Assembly: GCA_036835325.1 (NCBI GenBank)
Contig: DAITMF010000060.1
Span: 1-16,694 of the forward strand
Length of the DNA: 16,694 bases
Source of the DNA: CAMCHP01 sp036835325
GTDB lineage: Bacteria > Bacteroidota > Bacteroidia > Flavobacteriales_D > Sanyastnellaceae
Direction of reading: 5' to 3'
In this document: in pieces, positions 14,000 to 16,694 of the stretch
Position numbering within the stretch: the first letter of the stretch is position 1
Layout: each line of letters starts with the position of its first letter
Position numbers and translations under genes: made by a program
Notes under the pieces: model-generated
Database searches by the model: none
What the model was told of the DNA's origin: nothing
What the model saw: the letters and a program-made list of their open reading frames with translations, nothing else

Positions 14000-14583
14000 A
14001 AACGGTAGCTCAAACGAATGGGTTCAAGTGCACCCGGTGCAAGGCCAAACGACAATCCTTCGGGAAGCTGAAGCTCCGGATGTACAATCACCATGCCAAC
14101 ATCGAAAAGGAACAAAAAAGCGCCCTGAACCATCACCGATCGGCCATAGCCCAGCCAGCGGTCGCTGTTTTCGCCCACCCTGCGCGAGCGTTCGGTCATG
14201 TAAAGCCCTCCGGCAATATAGGCGAGGTCGAGTCCGGCGTTGAACAACAGCGTCTTGTCGAGCGTCGTTGCCTCGCTGTGCAAGGCCATCCAGCCGGATT
14301 CGGTGCCCAGCCGTGTGGCACCGTAATAGCCGGCAGCGGCGATGCCTAGGTTGACGGTGTTCCACAGCGCATTCATCTCATGGAAGTAGCGCGTGCTGCC
14401 TTCCGAATTTGCCCGAAGAGCCAAACCGCTGGCCAAATTGGCAACCGCCCAGGTCCCCAAAACGGTCATGCCGGTTTTGCGGTAGTTGATCTCGCGCTCC
14501 CATTCGGCTGAGAAGTCTTGTCCATGGGCCAGCCATCCGAGCGCGACAAAAAACAAGGTGAGGGTGAAGTGCTTCATAGTCAT
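13996..14583 (-). CDS. Small membrane protein with signal peptide, unknown function
   Basis: 195-aa protein. It opens with a signal-like stretch (MTMKHFTLTLFFVALGWLAHGQ), then four hydrophobic segments: about 38-57 (GMTVLGTWAVANLASGLAL), 74-89, 112-129 and 149-167. Between them are short polar parts such as FHEMNALWNTVN and ERSRRVGENSDRWLGYGRS. The pattern (GM-VLG-WA-N, FH-MN--WN-VN) resembles small DUF-type membrane proteins common in Bacteroidota, possibly the DUF6992 group, but I cannot confirm that. Alternative start ATG at 14577. A TAGCTTTC box 7 nt upstream may be its promoter. Divergent from the peptidase and convergent with the 120-aa gene; no context hint to function. Confidence 0.75.
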   Translation of the reverse strand: MTMKHFTLTLFFVALGWLAHGQDFSAEWEREINYRKTGMTVLGTWAVANLASGLALRANSEGSTRYFHEMNALWNTVNLGIAAAGYYGATRLGTESGWMALHSEATTLDKTLLFNAGLDLAYIAGGLYMTERSRRVGENSDRWLGYGRSVMVQGAFLFLFDVGMVIVHPELQLPEGLSFGLAPGALEPIRLSYRF

Positions 14584-14590
14584 CCAACCG

Positions 14591-14598
14591 GAAAGCTA
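14591..14598 (-). promoter_or_regulatory. Candidate -7 element TAGCTTTC for the small membrane protein
   Basis: One mismatch (last base) to TAnnTTTG, 7 nt before the ATG at 14583; same close spacing as at several other genes here. Confidence 0.27.
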
Positions 14599-14688
14599 AC
14601 CATTTTGTTGGCCAATCTTGGGGCCTTTTTTTTAGATGGACGGCGAAAATCGCCCATCCGCCGGAGGCGAAAACAAAAAACACCGTCT

Positions 14689-14696
14689 TATCATTG
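14689..14696 (+). promoter_or_regulatory. Weak candidate -7 element TATCATTG for the peptidase
   Basis: One mismatch to TAnnTTTG, 64 nt before the ATG at 14761. Between them a small hairpin (CGAAGA 14711-14716 / TCTTCG 14723-14728, six-nt loop) would lie in the 5' leader. Support is weak for both. Confidence 0.22.
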
Positions 14697-14760
14697 CACA
14701 AACCGAGAAGCGAAGAGTTACTTCTTCGTGCTGCAAACCGTCACACACAAAACCTCGACC

Positions 14761-16694
14761 ATGCTGCGCATTCTATTTACCTCTTTCATTTTGTGCCTTT
14801 TGCACGGCGCATCTGCCCAAGCGTATTTTCAGCAAGAAGTTGATTATGTGATCAATGTAACGCTCAACGACGATGACCATTCGCTTGCCGGCGACATCAC
14901 CATCGACTACCACAACAACGCGTCCGAAGCTCTTACCGAAATTTGGATGCACCTCTGGCCAAACGCCTACAGCAATCCGAAAACGGCGTTGGCCAAGCAG
15001 TTGTTTCGGAACGGTGACATGCTCTTGTTTTACCAACTCGAAAAGGTGAAAGGTGGCATTGATTCGCTCAGCTTCACCGTTGGAGGAACTGCCGCTGACT
15101 GGAGTTTTCACCACGAACACGTCGATGTGGCCGTTATCAAACTGAGCCAACCCTTGCAGCCCGGAGGCCGCGTGCGCATCGAAACACCATTTCGCGTGAA
15201 AATACCGAGCGGACGGCTCTCACGCCTCGGACACATCGGCCAATCGTACCAAATCACACAATGGTACCCCAAGCCCGCAGTCTACGACCGCAACGGCTGG
15301 CATGCCATGCCCTACCTCACCCAAGGCGAATTTTACTCTGAGTTCGGCAGCTTCGATGTCAGCATCACCCTGCCCCAAAACTATGTGATTGGCGCCACCG
15401 GCGACCTCGCCCCCAACGACCCTGAATTGGCTTTCCTTGACTCGCTCGACAAGGCCACGCGCGCTGTAATCGGCAACTACACCAAAGCAAGGCCCAATCC
15501 TGATTTCCCTCCGAGTGCTGCAAGAATGAAAACGGTGCGCTTCAAGCAGTCAAACGTGCACGATTTTGCTTGGTTCGCCGACAAACGTTGGATGGTGCTC
15601 ATCGACAGCGTCACCCTCGACAATGGACACACCGTTACAACCCGCTCCATGTTCACCCCTGCCAACGCACACTTGTGGGCGCGGGGGCCTGAATACCTCA
15701 ACGACGGCGTGGCCCATTATTCGCGCCATGTGGGCAACTACCCCTACAACCACTGCACGGCCGTTGATGGCACCATCAGCGCCGGCGGAGGCATGGAGTA
15801 CCCCAACATCACTGTAATCGGCAACTCGGGCACTGCCCTTTCACTTGAAACTGTGATCGTTCACGAAGTCGGCCACAACTGGTTTTACGGCATTTTGGGC
15901 AGCAACGAACGCGAGAATGCCTGGCTCGATGAAGGCTTCAACTCGTACCATGAAACCCGATACTTCGTTGAAAAATACGGTGACAGCTTGCGTTTCGGCT
16001 CGGGCATCTTACCCGACAACATCAGTGAGTTGCTCGGCGCCAGCAAATACAGCTACGCCACCACCGATGAAATCGCCGCCCTACTGAGTGATCGCTTGCA
16101 AAAAGCGCAACCCATGCAATGCCACTCTGACGACTTCTCGTCGATCAACTACGGCACCATCGTGTACAAGAAAACCGCAGCCGCTTTGCGCTACCTCGAG
16201 AACTATTTGGGTCAGGAGCTTTTCGACAAAGCCATGAAAAACTACTACGCCGAATGGAGCTTCAAACACCCCGCCCCAGACGATGTTCGCCAAAGCTTCG
16301 AAGCCAGCACAGGCAAAGACCTTGGCTGGTTCTTCGGCGATCTCGCGCAAACCACAAAACGCATTGATTATAAAATCAGCGCGCCAAAAATGAAGGGTTC
16401 GTCGCCCAGCGTAAAGCTTCGAAACAAGGGTGAAATCACCGCCCCCGTTGTGGTCAGTGGCTTGCGAAATGACAGTGTTGTTTTTTCTGTTTGGATGGAT
16501 GGATTGGCCCCGGGTAAAAGCCAGCGCGTTCAACTCCCGGCCGATGCTTCTGCCGATAAACTGGTCATTGACCCCGATCGAACGATGCTCGAGTACGACC
16601 GCAATGACAACACTGCGCGCACATCGGGCATTTTAAAGACCGTAGAACCTTTGCAGTTCAAGTTTTTCACGCGGATTGAGCAGCCCGAATACAC
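14761..16694 (+). CDS. Secreted M1-family zinc metallopeptidase (partial, runs off the window)
   Basis: Open without a stop for 644 codons to the window end. Starts with a Sec signal peptide (MLRILFTSFILCLLHGASAQ, cleavage near residue 19-20), so it is periplasmic or exported. An N-terminal beta region (YVINVTLNDDDHSLAGDITI, EIWMHLWPNAYSNP) is the M1 beta-saddle domain. The catalytic domain has the substrate-binding GGGMEYPN (about 342-349, equivalent to GAMEN) and the zinc site HEVGH (His368, Glu369, His372) with Glu391 18 residues later in WLDEGFNSYHETRY. INYGTIVYKKTAAALRYLENYLG follows, in the usual place of the catalytic tyrosine. It is thus an intact gluzincin aminopeptidase-like enzyme; the exact substrate is unknown. 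The C-terminus, where a type IX sorting domain could sit, is outside the window. Confidence 0.95.
   Translation, partial: MLRILFTSFILCLLHGASAQAYFQQEVDYVINVTLNDDDHSLAGDITIDYHNNASEALTEIWMHLWPNAYSNPKTALAKQLFRNGDMLLFYQLEKVKGGIDSLSFTVGGTAADWSFHHEHVDVAVIKLSQPLQPGGRVRIETPFRVKIPSGRLSRLGHIGQSYQITQWYPKPAVYDRNGWHAMPYLTQGEFYSEFGSFDVSITLPQNYVIGATGDLAPNDPELAFLDSLDKATRAVIGNYTKARPNPDFPPSAARMKTVRFKQSNVHDFAWFADKRWMVLIDSVTLDNGHTVTTRSMFTPANAHLWARGPEYLNDGVAHYSRHVGNYPYNHCTAVDGTISAGGGMEYPNITVIGNSGTALSLETVIVHEVGHNWFYGILGSNERENAWLDEGFNSYHETRYFVEKYGDSLRFGSGILPDNISELLGASKYSYATTDEIAALLSDRLQKAQPMQCHSDDFSSINYGTIVYKKTAAALRYLENYLGQELFDKAMKNYYAEWSFKHPAPDDVRQSFEASTGKDLGWFFGDLAQTTKRIDYKISAPKMKGSSPSVKLRNKGEITAPVVVSGLRNDSVVFSVWMDGLAPGKSQRVQLPADASADKLVIDPDRTMLEYDRNDNTARTSGILKTVEPLQFKFFTRIEQPEY

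Noticed and set aside
14610..14633. Intrinsic terminator (GGCC/GGCC stem then eight T)
   Set aside because: Only a 4-bp stem, and no plus-strand gene ends upstream for it to terminate.

Overview
The window looks like a draft chromosomal contig from a member of the Bacteroidota, probably Flavobacteriales (inference). Three things support this: a secreted multi-domain protein ending in a CHU_C / gliding-motility (type IX secretion) C-terminal domain; upstream elements resembling the Bacteroidota TAnnTTTG -7 box instead of Shine-Dalgarno sites; and a predicted lipoprotein coupled to an exopolysaccharide sugar transferase. A run of exactly 100 N at 13345-13444 marks an assembly gap of unknown true size.

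Layout. 1-1334: tail of an unidentified gene, then bioA (biotin synthesis). 1352-2279, minus strand: a small basic two-TM membrane protein and a Bcp-type peroxiredoxin. 2438-7442, plus strand: a secreted lectin/Ig-like/CHU_C protein, a small YvlD-type membrane protein, a lipoprotein with a predicted carbohydrate-binding-like domain, and a polyprenyl-phosphate sugar transferase; this is the cell-surface part of the window. 7447-10015, minus strand: a tightly overlapping run of rlmD (23S rRNA methyltransferase), a TPMT-like methyltransferase and a PyrR-like phosphoribosyltransferase. 10098-11516, plus: SLC13/DASS anion:Na+ symporter, meeting tail-to-tail an MscS/YbdG-type mechanosensitive channel (11510-12799, minus). 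12879-13155: promoter, tRNA-Ser(GCU), tRNA-Pro(UGG) and an intrinsic terminator. 13228-13556: a heptamer repeat array that reverses orientation across the assembly gap. 13637-14583: an unrecognised 120-aa protein convergent with a small predicted membrane protein. 14761-end: a secreted M1-type zinc metallopeptidase cut by the window edge.

Most genes are housekeeping or ordinary surface functions, packed tightly: ATGA/GTGA overlaps at bioA, lipoprotein/sugar transferase, rlmD/methyltransferase and possibly methyltransferase/phosphoribosyltransferase, and convergent ends overlapping by 4-7 bp or separated by 4 bp. I see no defence system, prophage, transposon or CRISPR array. The points most worth a second look are the orientation-switching heptamer array around the gap, an RlmD that has lost its iron-sulphur cysteines, and repeated -7-like boxes only 4-8 nt before start codons, suggesting leaderless or near-leaderless mRNAs.
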